From Vairimorpha apis BRL 01 (lineage: Eukaryota > Microsporidia > Nosematidae), in assembly GCA_000447185.1 (NCBI GenBank), contig KE647169.1, forward strand, positions 1 to 37,666: a DNA stretch of 37,666 nt, read 5' to 3'. Both the position numbers and the translations under genes were made by a program. The stretch's first letter is position 1. The number at the start of each line of letters is the position of its first letter. This document shows positions 12,247 through 23,654 of this stretch, one piece after another. Below the pieces are notes generated by a model. That model made no database searches, was not told the origin of the DNA, and saw only the letters and a program-made list of their open reading frames with translations.

Positions 12247-13339
12247 TAAATAAATCCTTTAAAAAAAGTTTAGTTTGTTTAATATTTATTTTAATTTTTA
12301 TGGTTTTATCGAACAATATTAAAAATATTTTTAAATATAAAATATTAGTATTATTTCAAGAATATGATTTATTATGAAAAATATAAAATATGTTTAGTTA
12401 TTTATAAGTATATAGAAATTTTATTAAACTTATATATTACTTAATATTTAAAAATTAAAACAGGATGATATAAAATTCTTAAAAAATAAATCATGTTATT
12501 TAATGATTGATAACATTGAAATATTAATTATTTTAAAAATTGATTTAATAAAATCACTAAATTTAAATAAAAAATTCTAAAACTAATAACAAAATCTTTT
12601 TTATTTTATATCTAAAGATAAATGTTAAAATTAAAAAAAATCTTGATATTTATTTATTTCTCTTTTAATATTAAATTTTATCACATTTTTAAAAAACTAA
12701 ATATTTAAAATTTTTTTTAATGTTCTATTTTATTGCATTTTTAATTGTATTACTAAGTAAAAATAATGTTATATAAATCAAAAAAAATTTTAGCTAAAAA
12801 AACTAAATATGAATATTTGTGCCAAAGCATATACACCATAAACATTTATTTTATTTATTTTCTATTTTTATAATAAATTTAACATTGTTCTAAATATTAA
12901 ATGAAATTTTTTATAAAAAACGTTTTTATGTTAGCTATAATTAATTAAATGAACTTTTAGAACATTTATGTTGTTTCGAATAATAAATTCAATTAATATA
13001 ATGTAAAATTTAAAAATAATTTTTATATATTGAAAATAAAAAATTTGCTATATAACAATTTAAAAAATACATCTTTGCATCTTAAAAGTTCATTATATTT
13101 GATTATACTAAATAAGCATCATAATTTTATTATCTTAAAAAAAGTATTTATAATTATAAAATTCATACATAATTTAAAAGTTTTAAAATATATTTATTTG
13201 TTTTATTTTTGCAATTTTAATATAAGTATATATATTCATCCATTTTTAAATTTCCAGAATAAAAATTTTTTATTTATTATTTTTTATAAAATAGGATCAC
13301 CGATTCAATTCTGTATAATATACTAGTAGCTATTATTTT
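12247..13339. other. AT-rich spacer
   Basis: No supported gene. A plus-strand frame at 13030-13326 is open but consists of Ile/Leu/Phe/Lys/Asn only and runs into the retroelement relic; I treat it as chance. Confidence 0.5.
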
Positions 13340-14860
13340 GCTCTTCAATAATTTTTTAACCTTGTATAGATTTAAATAATATACTTAAAAAGCTTTGAGT
13401 AATTACTTTAATTATACTTAACATATAATTGTATTTGAATATGTGTAATTTAATCTCGAATATATTGCTGTAAATTATGTAAAAATACGACACAAATCAC
13501 AAATATAAAAACTTTAAACTTATATTTATGTATTATTTTATATTCAATTACCAACACTTAAGATTTGGTTCTTTTTTTCATTTCTATAAATTATACGTTA
13601 TCTATGATAAATGTTTTTATTTTTAAAAAAGATGTGCTTTACCTCTTTTTATAATAAATATAGCTTATTAATTAGATTTAATTTTTAATTAATAGGTTTT
13701 CTACAATTACTTACATGACAACTTTAAGCTCTCATTATTTTTTTCAATTGAATAATTTTATATTTTATTAGATGTTCTTAACAGTATTTTATAATTAATT
13801 TTAAAGAATACATCTTTATACTATGGTTTTTTTTCAAAAAAATTTAAAAAAAGCATTCACATATCTTGTTGAGATGTTCTACAGTTTTTCGTTTTTGATT
13901 ACAGTACATATACATAATATTCTTTTAAAAAAAACTTTTTCTTTTGCACAAAATAAAGTAACACTTCTTTCTATAGACTAATTTTTTTTATTGTTTAACT
14001 ATTTGTTAAATTTTTTAGATATATCTTTAGGTTTAAATTAAACTATAAAACTTTTGCGTAATTTTTTTATACTCCTAAAGTCCTAGAATAATTATTTTCT
14101 CTTATCTATATTCTATATATGACCTTAAAGTAAGAAATATTAGGCTACGAAATGCTTATAAAATATTTATTTATTGTAAAACAGCTATTTATCAGTTATA
14201 AAGCTTGTGATAATAAAATGCGTCTTAATCCATTATAGATTACTTTCAAACTTTTATTAACATTTTGTAATCTTCTATTTAATTTTTCTATATTTGATGT
14301 ATATAAATGTATAGTGTAAATCATCAGCATCTTTCTTATTTATTTATCAATTTCTTAAAAAATTAAAGTTTGATGTGTAATATGCCGACAAAGTAATTAA
14401 TTAACAATAGTATATTTTTAATAGAGTTTTAAAGTTTTTAGGATAAGCTTTTTATTGCATAAAGATGAAAAAACCATTATATTATGTTACTATAAAATAT
14501 TTTTTAAAGTCTTCTTCAATATCTTAATTTATCATTTTCTACTATACTAAAGTACATGTCTCTTTTTTTTATCAAATCTGATTATATCGTGATAGAATTT
14601 TCTCATTTACTTCCTAAACTTTTTTTAAAGTCATAATTTATTTTAAATTATTTACACATACATCATTTAAATTTATCATTAAATTAAGATCATAAATGAA
14701 CAGCAAATAATAAATACAATATAAACAAAAACATTTTTTTTCAAATACTGGATATTTACTAGTTAATGTTTTACTCAGTGAATCAGTACATTAAACAAAT
14801 AATAACGGTAATAAACTATTTTTTGAAGTAATAATATTTTTTCTTTTTTCTTAAAATATT
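13340..14860 (-). mobile_element. decayed LINE (non-LTR) retrotransposon: reverse transcriptase to C-terminal nuclease region
   Basis: Reading the minus strand and hopping frames recovers the order of a LINE polyprotein. SLLPLLFV-CTDSLSKTLTSKYP (about 14817-14742) is reverse-transcriptase motif B. YYLLFIYDLNLMI (about 14710-14671) is the FxDD motif C with one catalytic Asp changed to Tyr. IRKMLMIYTIHLYTSNIEKLN (about 14330-14260) is the post-RT segment. YCNQKRKTVEHLNKIC (about 13905-13860) is the C-terminal CCHC-type finger (xTVEHLxxxC). TFIID-V (about 13610) followed by KVFIFVICVV (about 13515) resembles the C-terminal nuclease-like domain of R2-type elements. Many stops and frame changes of both signs show a dead copy. 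The N-terminus and ends are not visible. The family assignment comes from motif pattern only. Confidence 0.7.
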
Positions 14861-16967
14861 TTGTTTATAATATTTAAGTTAATAAACATGTTATAAATTA
14901 TTTATTTAAAATTTTTTAATTTAAGGTTAAAATTTATTAAATACTCGTAAACCTGCATTTTTATATTATTAAAAATAAATTTAATTATATTAATAGTGTA
15001 ATAATAATAGAAAATAATTTTATCAACAAAAATCGTAATATAGTTATAAAAAAATGCTAAATTATTCTTTTTATTTTGATATTATTTATGGTATCTCAAG
15101 CACCTTTATTTAAAGTTTATATTTAGAATCTAAAATTTAAAATTTTATTAGTTAATTAACAATCTACTATATTTTAAGTATTTTTTTTAAAAAAACATAG
15201 CATTTAAAAATTACTATATAAAATTACTATCTTATTCAAATTTAAAAAATAAACCATTGATAAACAAATTATTGTAATTTTCATATAAATTTTTTTAAAA
15301 GATTAATAATAAATCTTAAAATATATTTTTTTGCAAGTAATGATTTAAAATTTTAATTTAATTATATATTCTATATTTTTAACTTAAATAAAAATTATTT
15401 ATAAATATGTTATAAATTCAAAACATAAAAATAATATCAAAATTATTTTTTAATTGTATATAGTTAAATTAAATTTAAGAAAAATTATCAAGCATATTTA
15501 CATTCTAAAGATTTTTTTAAAAAAATGTAAACTTAAAATATTATATAATCTATGATATAGATAAAATAGATCAAAGTAATTTTTAGTTGTTCACATAATT
15601 TTTAATTAAAAACATAAATTTTCTACTTTTTTTAAATATACATCACTATTAATAAAAATTCAAGTTGTTTTATATTAAAAAAATAAATTAAATTTGTTCA
15701 AAAAAATAAAAAATTTAGACAGTATATATTTATTATGTAAAATATTACAAATTGATTTATTAAAACTAAACATTAGTTTTTACTGTAATAAATTTTATAT
15801 TAACGTTTTTTATAATTGAATTACTTATATTTAATTTATTTATTAAATATAAATCAAAAAAAAGAATGATTTACAATTTGTATACATTATAAATTTAAAA
15901 ATTATAAACAAACATATTAATAAATTATTTGTATTAATAATATTTTTTTATAATATAGTTTAATTAGTTAAATTATGTGTTTTGATTAAAATACTATAAT
16001 TTATATTTTTAATTTAACTTTTATATAAATAATAATTTTTTATTTTAAAATTATGTTGTTCGATAAAAATACGATAATTTTAATTTTTGATTTTACTTTT
16101 ATGTAACTAATATTAAATTTTATTTAATCTTATAAAGTTGATTTTAATCTTGATAATTTTATATAATTAAATATTATAGCATATTAATAGAAATTAATAT
16201 ATATATTTTATATGATATTTTTTTGATAAATTACAAAACATCTGAAAAAAATTACTTTATTGGTTCATTTGAAACAGACATCTCACATTATTAAAATGAT
16301 TAATTTTTTTCATCATAGTAAAATTTATAAAATTTAAAATGAAAAATTATCATTAAAAACGATTTACAAAAATATGTAAATTTATATTTTTTTTGTAATA
16401 ATATTTTAAGGATTACATAAAAGGTTCTACAAAATAATTTTATTTTGTTAAAAGAATTGAAATTAAAATGTTAATGGTTTTAAATATTTATAAATTATTC
16501 ATAATATAATCTTTGATTTTATTCAACATTCATCATTATAATAAACGATTAATTTAAAATAATACTCTCAAATAAACAATTTGATCATAATTTACAGTTT
16601 AGTATTTCTTAAAGCATTGTATTTTATTAAATATATAATTTAAATTTTTTTATTTATTTGGATATTTCTAAAATTATTAACTATATTTTTAATACTTTTT
16701 TACATCTAAGATAAAAAATTCTGATTTTGATTTAAAATTAAGTAATTAAATTGTGTTGTTAAAAAATTATATATAAATTTTTTAATGTTTTAAGATAACA
16801 AACATAAAATATTATCTTAAAGATTCATTTTTATTCATAAAATCAAAAATATATTATTTAACATTTTTTTACATTTATTTTAAAATTACATATTGTGTAA
16901 AAATTTATAAAACATAAATACATTTGTATTAATTTATAAAAAAGCAATTTAAGACATAACAAATTTT
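14861..16967. other. AT-rich spacer with an imperfect tandem duplication
   Basis: No gene is visible. The 5' part of the LINE relic may extend into its left side but is not recognisable. The duplication near 15973-16112 is listed separately. Confidence 0.5.
15973..16112. repeat. imperfect direct repeat, period about 78 bp
   Basis: A block starting TTATGTGTTTTGATTAAAAT at 15973 recurs at 16051 as TTATGTTGTTCGATAAAAAT. The two copies stay alignable for roughly 60 bases, through ATAATTT, a T-rich centre and ACTTTTAT. Divergence suggests an old tandem duplication. Confidence 0.5.
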
Positions 16968-18802
16968 TTATTTACTTTTAAAATTACTAAAAGTTCTTTC
17001 AATATCACTATTTAATTGTTCAAGTTCGCTTATTAAACTGTCATCAGACATAATAAATTTCATTTTTATCAGTCTGTAAAAAATATCTTCAGTATGTTTT
17101 TTATATTGGCCCATGTTGTTTTACTATTCGAAATTATTTTTTGAGATTTTTCAAAATATGTTATTATATTGTTCAACATAAGTCTTGTTTTATCAAAAGG
17201 ACAATATCTATCATAATCAGAATAACCATTTTGTTGTAAAAAATCTTCTTTAATTAATTTCGAAATATCTAAAATAAGTTTTTCAGTTTCTGATAAAGCA
17301 TTTTTACCAACAAGTTGAACAATCTCAGAAAGATCATCATCCATTTGTAAAATTTCTTTGCACTTAGTTCTATTTTTAATAAAGTTTGGATCAATATTAT
17401 CATAAAATGGTTGAAGATTTGCAAAATATTTTGAATAAGATAAATTCCAGTTAATTGAAGGAAAATGCTTTCTTTGAGCAAGCTTTTTGTCAAGTCCCCA
17501 AAACACTTGAACTATACCTAGTGTTGCAGATGTAACAGGATCACTAAAATCCCCACCAGGTGGAGATACCGCACCAACTATAGTCACAGAACCAGTTCTA
17601 TCAGGAGAACCCAAACATTTAACAGCTCCGGCTCTTTCATAAAAAAATGCTAATTTTGCAGCTAAATATGCAGGATAACCACTATCAGCAGGCATTTCTG
17701 CCAATCTACCACTTATTTCCCTAAGTGCTTCAGCCCATCTTGAAGAAGAATCTGCCATCATTGAAACATTCATACCTTGATCTCTTAAAAATTCTGATAT
17801 TGTTATACCTGTATATATTGAAGCTTCTCTCGCAGCTACAGGCATATTAGATGTATTAGCTACTAAAACTGTTCTTTTCATAATACTATCGTTTTTACCT
17901 TCAACTGTCAATTTTGGAAATTCCATTAAAACTTCACTCATTTCATTTCCTCGTTCACCACAACCAACATACACAATTGCATCAGAATTTGAATACTTAG
18001 ACAAAGACTGTGATATAACTGTTTTTCCACAACCAAATGCTCCAGGTATAGCAGTTGTTCCTCCTTGGACACAAGGAAATAAACTATCTAAAATACGTTG
18101 TCCAGTAAACAACGGATTTACTGCGTTTATTTTTTCTTTGCACGGTCTTGGAATTCGAACTGGCCAACTGTGATATAAAAATAATTTTTTTATATTGTTT
18201 GAAGTTTCTACTTCAGCTACAATATCAGTAAGGGTATAAATACCTTTTGGTGCAATAAAAATAATTCGTCCATTTGTTTTTGGAGGCACAAGAATTTTAG
18301 TTTGAATAAGTGAATTTTCAAAAATTTCACCTAAAATATCTCCTTCGAATACATATTCATTTTCTAAAATTTTTGGAACAAATTCATATTCTCTTTTCCT
18401 ATCAAGTGATGGAATATCGATTCCACGTGGTATATAAATACTATTTATAGCTGACTGAATATCCTTTAAAGGTCTTTGAATTCCATCATATATATTTTCA
18501 AACATCCCTGGTCCAAGTTCCGCACACAAAGGTTTGCCTGTTCTGATAATAATATCATCAACACACAATCCACTTGTTTCTTCATAAACTTGAATTGTTA
18601 CTTTATCATTTTCAATTTTAATAATTTCTCCTGTAAGTCCTTCAGATCCCACCTTTACTAATTCGTACATGGCACATCCGGACAAATTTCTACCTATTAC
18701 CACAGGACCACTTATTGAATATATACGTCCTTCTTCTGATTCTTTTATTTCGTTTATATCAAGTTCCTTAAAAATTTTTTCAATAATATTAACATCTGAC
18801 AT
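16968..18802 (-). CDS. VMA1: V-type H+-ATPase catalytic subunit A, -1 frame change near the C-terminus
   Basis: This is the catalytic ATP-hydrolysing subunit of the V1 head, which drives proton pumping into vacuolar and secretory compartments. The P-loop GAFGCGKT is intact, followed by the catalytic-Glu region [10 protein letters not shown], the [14 protein letters not shown] segment and the strongly conserved [15 protein letters not shown] block. The open frame from the ATG at 18802 stops at 17069 with FFTD. A -1 shift in T6 of the coding strand (17078-17083) continues as FYRLIKMKF, equivalent to the family xYKxSxMKF end, then a short helical tail with a stop at 16968. The joined length is 611 residues, as expected for VMA1. 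The start is preceded by CC. The gene lies 240 bases downstream of the reptin gene on the same strand. Confidence 0.95.
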
Positions 18803-19039
18803 GGATTATTTTTTTTTGATTTTTTTAAACAAAAATCTGCAACATATGATATGATTTGTATAATAAATATTTTATGCAAAACACACAACAAAAAGTTTTA
18901 AATTTTATATAATTTAATAGATGTTTATTTTTAGAAATTTAACAACAACCAAAAAAAAATATAATTTCAATATGATCACTTTAAACTAAAATTTTTTATC
19001 ATAAAAATTTTAAAAAACCATAACAAATAACATAAAATT

Positions 19040-20238
19040 TTAATATAATTCTGTTATGTCTTGAAAATTGTAAAAAATATTCATCATTCTTTTAATATCT
19101 TCAACTTTAATTATTTCGGAATTTTTTATATTGCAAAAAATTTTAGACAGATGTATAATATTAATTGCATAACTTATATTTTTTTTAATACTTACATCAA
19201 TAATAAATTCGAGAGCAGATTCTTCTAATTGAATCTCTTCTAATTTAAATTTTTCAAAAAAAATACTTTTTAAATCTTCTTTTTGAATTTCTTTAGTTGA
19301 AACTACCAAAGTTGATTTAGGATAATTTTTAATATCTTCTGAATTTGTTGTTAAAATAACTAGTGGAGACTTACCAAATTCTATACTCTGAACTAATAAA
19401 TTTAAACATTCATCATCTAACATATGAGCTTCTTCAATACACAAAACACCACGCTGAATTTTAGCCTTTTCTTCCATAATCCACTTTCTTACTATTTCAT
19501 CAACTTCTTCCCTTGTATCAGAACTTATTTCTCCAGTTTCGCCATTATATAATCTAATAACACTATATAATTTATCATTTATTACATCAATATCATGCAT
19601 TGAAATTTTTTGATTTTCTTCAAGATTTTTAAACATTTCACCTTCAGGACAATTTACAACATTAGCATCACCTAAAAAGTCTTGTGTTTTTCTTGATGAA
19701 CTAATTCCAATTTTAATAATATTTCCTCTTTCCTTTACTATTCTGATTATATCACCGACGGTAATTCTTTCTTTTTGTATTTGTAACAACATTTGTTCGC
19801 CAATATCAAATATAGATTCCATATCTAGAGTTTTAAGTGTTAATTTTTCATTATTAAGACTTACAACTTCTCCTTCAATAATTTTTATATTGTCTTTAAT
19901 ATTTAATCCTATTGATTTACGAAGATTTTGCATTAAATATTCTGTTTTACTTATTACTTTGCTGTAAATTTCAGAAGCAGAAATTATATTAAAATTTATT
20001 TCAGGATAAAGCTCACCTTTTAAGGCATTAATCAAAGCTGTTTTTCCAGAACCAGAAGGTCCCTTTAATAAAATAAGTTTACCAATATAATTTTTTCTAA
20101 TAAATTTTTTAAAATGTTAAAACTTTTTTGAATTTGTGGTTGAATTATAAATGGTGAATCTGAATTATTAGAATCAAAATTTTTCAAATGTGAATGATAT
20201 CCTATTTTTTGCAATTTGTTTGGAATTTGAGAAGTCAT
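19040..20238 (-). CDS. RVB2: RVB2 / reptin-like AAA+ protein with degenerate ATPase motifs, -1 frame change
   Basis: Reptin pairs with pontin in INO80/SWR1 remodelers and R2TP. The N-terminus from the ATG at 20238 carries the IG-HSHL motif. A -1 shift in the coding-strand A6 run (20105-20110) leads into Walker A GPSGSGKT, the RKSIGL segment, the domain II core (KLTLKTLDMESIFDIG), CPEGE and HDIDVIN. GETGEI and the LTLKT-DMESI stretch favour reptin over pontin. Joined length is 399 residues, against about 460-470 in the family. Oddities: Walker B reads CIEEAH instead of IDEVH, the stretch SPHGIPxDLLDR with the arginine finger is missing between TTNS and LVVST, and the sensor 2 Arg of LRYA is replaced (ISYA). 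It may be a weak or inactive ATPase subunit. A CCC motif one base before the ATG supports the start. Confidence 0.85.
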
Positions 20239-20239
20239 A

Positions 20240-20242
20240 GGG
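20240..20242 (-). promoter_or_regulatory. CCC start-proximal motif of RVB2
   Basis: CCCTATG context on the minus strand: one base separates CCC from the start codon. It fixes the start upstream of the frame change. Confidence 0.6.
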
Positions 20243-21729
20243 ATGAAAAAAAATTAATCAAAAATTTATAAGTTTAGACAAAACAAAAAAACTTCAATTT
20301 TTATTTGTATATGTATATATTTAAAAAAAATTATCATTTGTTTTTTCAATTATTATAAATTTATTTAAAAAATAATTAATTTTTATTTTTATTAGGATAG
20401 AATATATATAAAAAATTTCATACTTAAAACATTGTACTTTGTATAAAATTTAATTTTTTTTAGTTGACTTTAAATAAAAATTTCTCACTTATGAATAATT
20501 GAAAATTATATTTTTATAAATATTATTTTAATAAATAAAAATAAACAAATTCATTAAGTATATATATTGTAAAAAAAATAAGAAAACGTAATTAATTATA
20601 GTTGATTTTTTAAGTATAATTTTGTATTCTAATTTTAAATATTAAACGTAAAAAAAATTTGGTGTTTTTGAGACATAAAACTGTATTGAAAATTAATATA
20701 TATTTCAATTTTTAATAAAAGTGAATTCAAAATTAATAATATAAATGTTATTATTTTTTAATTATTTACTGCCACATATTTAAATAATTTAAAAATAAGT
20801 TTTATATCAACTTAAAATACATTCTAACAAATATTTATTCATATAATTTTATATTTTATTTATATTCAAATAACAATATTTTAATTTTTAAATCTAATTA
20901 ATAATATTTAAAAATAAATAAAGTTTATAATTAATCATCTTGTATTATAAGATATAGATAAATATTTTTTGCTTCAATATAAAACTATATATGTATATTA
21001 TAAAATTATATATTAAATGTTTAAAAATAATAATAATTTTATAAGCTTTTCTTTAATGCACAAGTTTACATTTTATTTATCTATATTTTTTACAAAAATA
21101 AATAAAAAATAAATTTTATTAATATGTTTATATGGATTTTATACACGATAATATATTTTTAAGTTATAGCTAAAAAATACATAAAAATAAATTACAAAAT
21201 TATGATTTTAAAATGTTTATAATATTTATTTAATCGAAAAATATTATGCTAAAAATCTTTAATGTATATATTTATTTTCAAATATGTTTATAATTTTTGT
21301 AATTATAAATTTATATATTTTTATTTTGTTTATTACTTAAAATATAAATTATAGCTATTTTTCATAAAAAAATTTTATTTCGAATTTAACATTATTGTAT
21401 TAAAGATACATAATAGAATTTACAAATCTAAATAATAAACATTTTGAATATTATAATTTACCACATAAAAAATCATAAATTAATCAAATACGTGTTTATT
21501 CGAAAATTTTACTTACAAGTTAATTTTAAAATTTAATATATATGTATATATTATCAAAGTTTTACTTTCAAAACCAAATATATAGTACCTTATAATTATT
21601 TTATTTTTATTCTATAACTTTTTAATAAATAAAATATTACATATTTGTTAAAAAAATATTGCTTATCATTTTTATATATTAGCATTTATTTAAAACAATT
21701 ATTAAAAAAAAAATAAAATAAAATCCCTA
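20243..21729. other. AT-rich spacer
   Basis: No gene, tRNA or clear repeat seen between the divergent RVB2 and the 44-residue ORF. Confidence 0.5.
21725..21727 (+). promoter_or_regulatory. CCC start-proximal motif of the 44-residue ORF
   Basis: CCC followed by TA and the ATG, the same arrangement as at the recognised genes of this window. It is the main reason to believe the very short downstream frame. Confidence 0.55.
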
Positions 21730-21864
21730 ATGAAAAATTTACTTGAGGAGATTAAAAAAGAGATTATAGAATGTGATATTTTGTTAAGAGAACTAGAGAA
21801 AGAATCGAAGTGTTTTACAATTAATGTGACAACATCTAATTTGCAATATGATAATAAAATGTAA
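21730..21864 (+). CDS. 44-residue coiled-coil-like small protein
   Basis: Short frame with three supports: a CCC motif just upstream, a G/C-bearing codon choice unlike the flanking spacer (GAG, CTT, TCG, AAG, GTG), and an amphipathic helix MKNLLEEIKKEIIECDILL followed by RELEKE. The heptad pattern suggests a dimerising or complex subunit, but I recognise no family. It converges on the secreted-protein gene, whose stop lies 13 bases away, so the two 3' ends may overlap in transcripts. Confidence 0.6.
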   Translation: MKNLLEEIKKEIIECDILLRELEKESKCFTINVTTSNLQYDNKM

Positions 21865-21877
21865 AAATTTAAAATAT

Positions 21878-22774
21878 TTAATCATATTCATGTTCTGATC
21901 CAACATGATGTACTAATGTTGTGTGTGTACCTGCATCCTCTGCAGGTATAACATGTACTAACTGTATTGGTTCATGATTCCTAAATCCTATTATACTAGG
22001 ACTTTCACCTATACAATCTCCAGCAAATTTACATGTTCCTAACAATTCCTCATTAGTGGGAATCCTTCCATCTAAATACAATTCCGGAATGCCTAATAAG
22101 GCCTCTAATAGTGAAGATTTGATTGTTAAGCTTGTTATATCACCTCCTTGCCAAAGCAAACCTATTACATTCCCGCATACACCATTTTTATAAATCTCCG
22201 AAATCATAAAATTTTTATTGTCTTTTGGACAAGACCATATAAATTGGTGAATACCCATGTTATTCGTACTATAACCTTTTAATTGCTCAAAACTTTTGCT
22301 TGTTCTGTCCAAAATAGGATCTTTTACTTCACAAGAAAAATCAAAACCGTCTGTAATTAATAAATCTTCTGCCCGGTAGTGATCTAAATACGTTGCTATT
22401 TGTATACCATATCTTATTAAATCTGAATTTAGTTCATTAAAAATTGTTCCTATATATGCTTTTACAGCATTTAATTCATCTAAAATCATATTTAATTTAG
22501 CATAAGAAGCAGAAACAATTGATTTTATAGCAAAATCGTCAAAATGTAAATTTACTCTGACTATTGACATTTTTCCAGATGTCGAACATTGGCCACCACT
22601 ATTAAATTCTTTAGTATCTGTGCGAGTTAATATATGGTCTGGTAAATTTAAATATTCATCTTCCTGTAAATGAACAGGGTATGGATCATAAGAAGTATAT
22701 TCATCCAAATTGATAGCATCACCCGATTTTACCAATATTGGAAGTAGGATGAATTGATATAAAAACATTTTCAT
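21878..22774 (-). CDS. secreted cysteine-containing protein, possibly spore wall or a dead reprolysin-like fold
   Basis: 298 residues, one intact frame. Residues 1-20 (MKMFLYQFILLPILVKSGDA) are a signal peptide. The mature part has about seven cysteines (GGQCST, FSCEV, WSCP, GVCGN, GTCKFAGDCIGE), suited to disulfides, and ends in a His/Glu-rich tail (TTLVHHVGSEHEYD). The order of a long helix (LNMILDELNAVKAYIGTIFNELN), YGIQIATYL, VCGNVIGLLW and LLGIPELYLDG loosely recalls ADAM/reprolysin proteases, which microsporidia do encode. The HExxHxxGxxH zinc site is absent here, so if related it is inactive. That link is a guess. Codon use is more varied and G/C-richer than its neighbours, and it has no frame breaks. 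A spore-wall or host-interface role is inferred from secretion only. Confidence 0.75.
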   Translation of the reverse strand: MKMFLYQFILLPILVKSGDAINLDEYTSYDPYPVHLQEDEYLNLPDHILTRTDTKEFNSGGQCSTSGKMSIVRVNLHFDDFAIKSIVSASYAKLNMILDELNAVKAYIGTIFNELNSDLIRYGIQIATYLDHYRAEDLLITDGFDFSCEVKDPILDRTSKSFEQLKGYSTNNMGIHQFIWSCPKDNKNFMISEIYKNGVCGNVIGLLWQGGDITSLTIKSSLLEALLGIPELYLDGRIPTNEELLGTCKFAGDCIGESPSIIGFRNHEPIQLVHVIPAEDAGTHTTLVHHVGSEHEYD

Positions 22775-22915
22775 TGTTTAATTTCAAAATGTTATTTTTT
22801 ATATTACTTATTTGAAACATGTTTTACTTTTAAAACATAACATTAGTTTCAACTGGAAAATTATAAAATAAATATATTGAATTTATAAATAATTTTTATT
22901 TAGAACAACATAAGA

Positions 22916-23649
22916 TTATAATTTTCTTATTGTATTAATTATATTAAAAAATGCAAGTGTATTATTTTTATCAATTTCAAAAATAAAATTGTCAATTGCT
23001 CTTTGTTTTTTATCAGTTTTATCGTTTTTTATTATTCCATTTGATATGTTTAAAAGTTCTTTATATAGATACATATAGTATTGTATTTCTTTATTTCTAA
23101 TTCCGTCAAACATATTAATAAACAAAACATTTTCACTAATATTAATCTTCTTAACATTAATATCATTCAAAGGCTTTCCATCAAGTACATTTTTAAAAAC
23201 ATCATTGCAAATTTCTTCTATTGTTTTTGTGTACATAATAACATTTAATGATTTTTCAATTACAATATTAATTAAATCTAAACAATTCAAATCATCACAA
23301 GCTAAGATTCTTTTTGTTTCCATTTTAAAAATATATTCGTTAATATTATGATTTTTATTGATTTTCAAAACACTTGTAACATCTTCAATTTTTAAGTTAT
23401 TAAAAGTAAATGTAGAAAATATTTCAAAAAAATAATTTTTTTGTTTTTCATTTTGTTTAAAACATTTAATAAAATTAAATCATATTTATTTTTTACAAAA
23501 ATAAGAATTTTACTTTGATATGGTAAATTTCGAATGTTTTTATATATTTTGTTTTCGAATTGTTTTATAAAACATGCATCACAATAATTTAGTACATTTA
23601 TTTTAATTTTTGATTGTTCTTTACAAATTATACAAAGAAAAAATTTCAT
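22916..23649 (-). CDS. CTU2: CTU2 / NCS2, cytoplasmic tRNA 2-thiolation subunit, -1 frame change
   Basis: CTU2 works with CTU1 to thiolate the wobble uridine of Lys, Glu and Gln tRNAs. The N-terminus has the paired cysteines CIICKE and YCDACF with the following F-xK-xxK helix, a CTU2 hallmark, then a degraded P-loop strand (ILIFVKNKYDLILL) in place of the SGGxSS signature. The first frame stops at 23392. A -1 shift in the A7 run (coding, 23436-23442) or the adjacent T7 (23426-23432) leads into NYFFEIFSTFTF and then the C-terminal half, with ILACDDLNCLDLINIVI and the R-x-K-EI-YY-YLY segment of the family. The joined length is 244 residues, well short of other eukaryotic CTU2. CTU2 is normally non-catalytic, so loss of the P-loop residues is tolerable. 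The start at 23649 follows CCCC. Confidence 0.75.
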
Positions 23650-23650
23650 T

Positions 23651-23654
23651 GGGG
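23651..23654 (-). promoter_or_regulatory. CCCC start-proximal motif of CTU2
   Basis: CCCC one base before the ATG on the minus strand; supports the start codon. Confidence 0.6.

Noticed and set aside
13030..13326. 98-codon open frame on the plus strand
   Set aside because: It starts from a non-ATG codon, is made almost only of AT-codon amino acids, and has no CCC signal; chance openness in AT-rich DNA is enough.
13290..13330. T-loop-like GATTCAATTC suggesting a tRNA
   Set aside because: No matching acceptor, D or anticodon arms upstream; I found no tRNA anywhere in the window.
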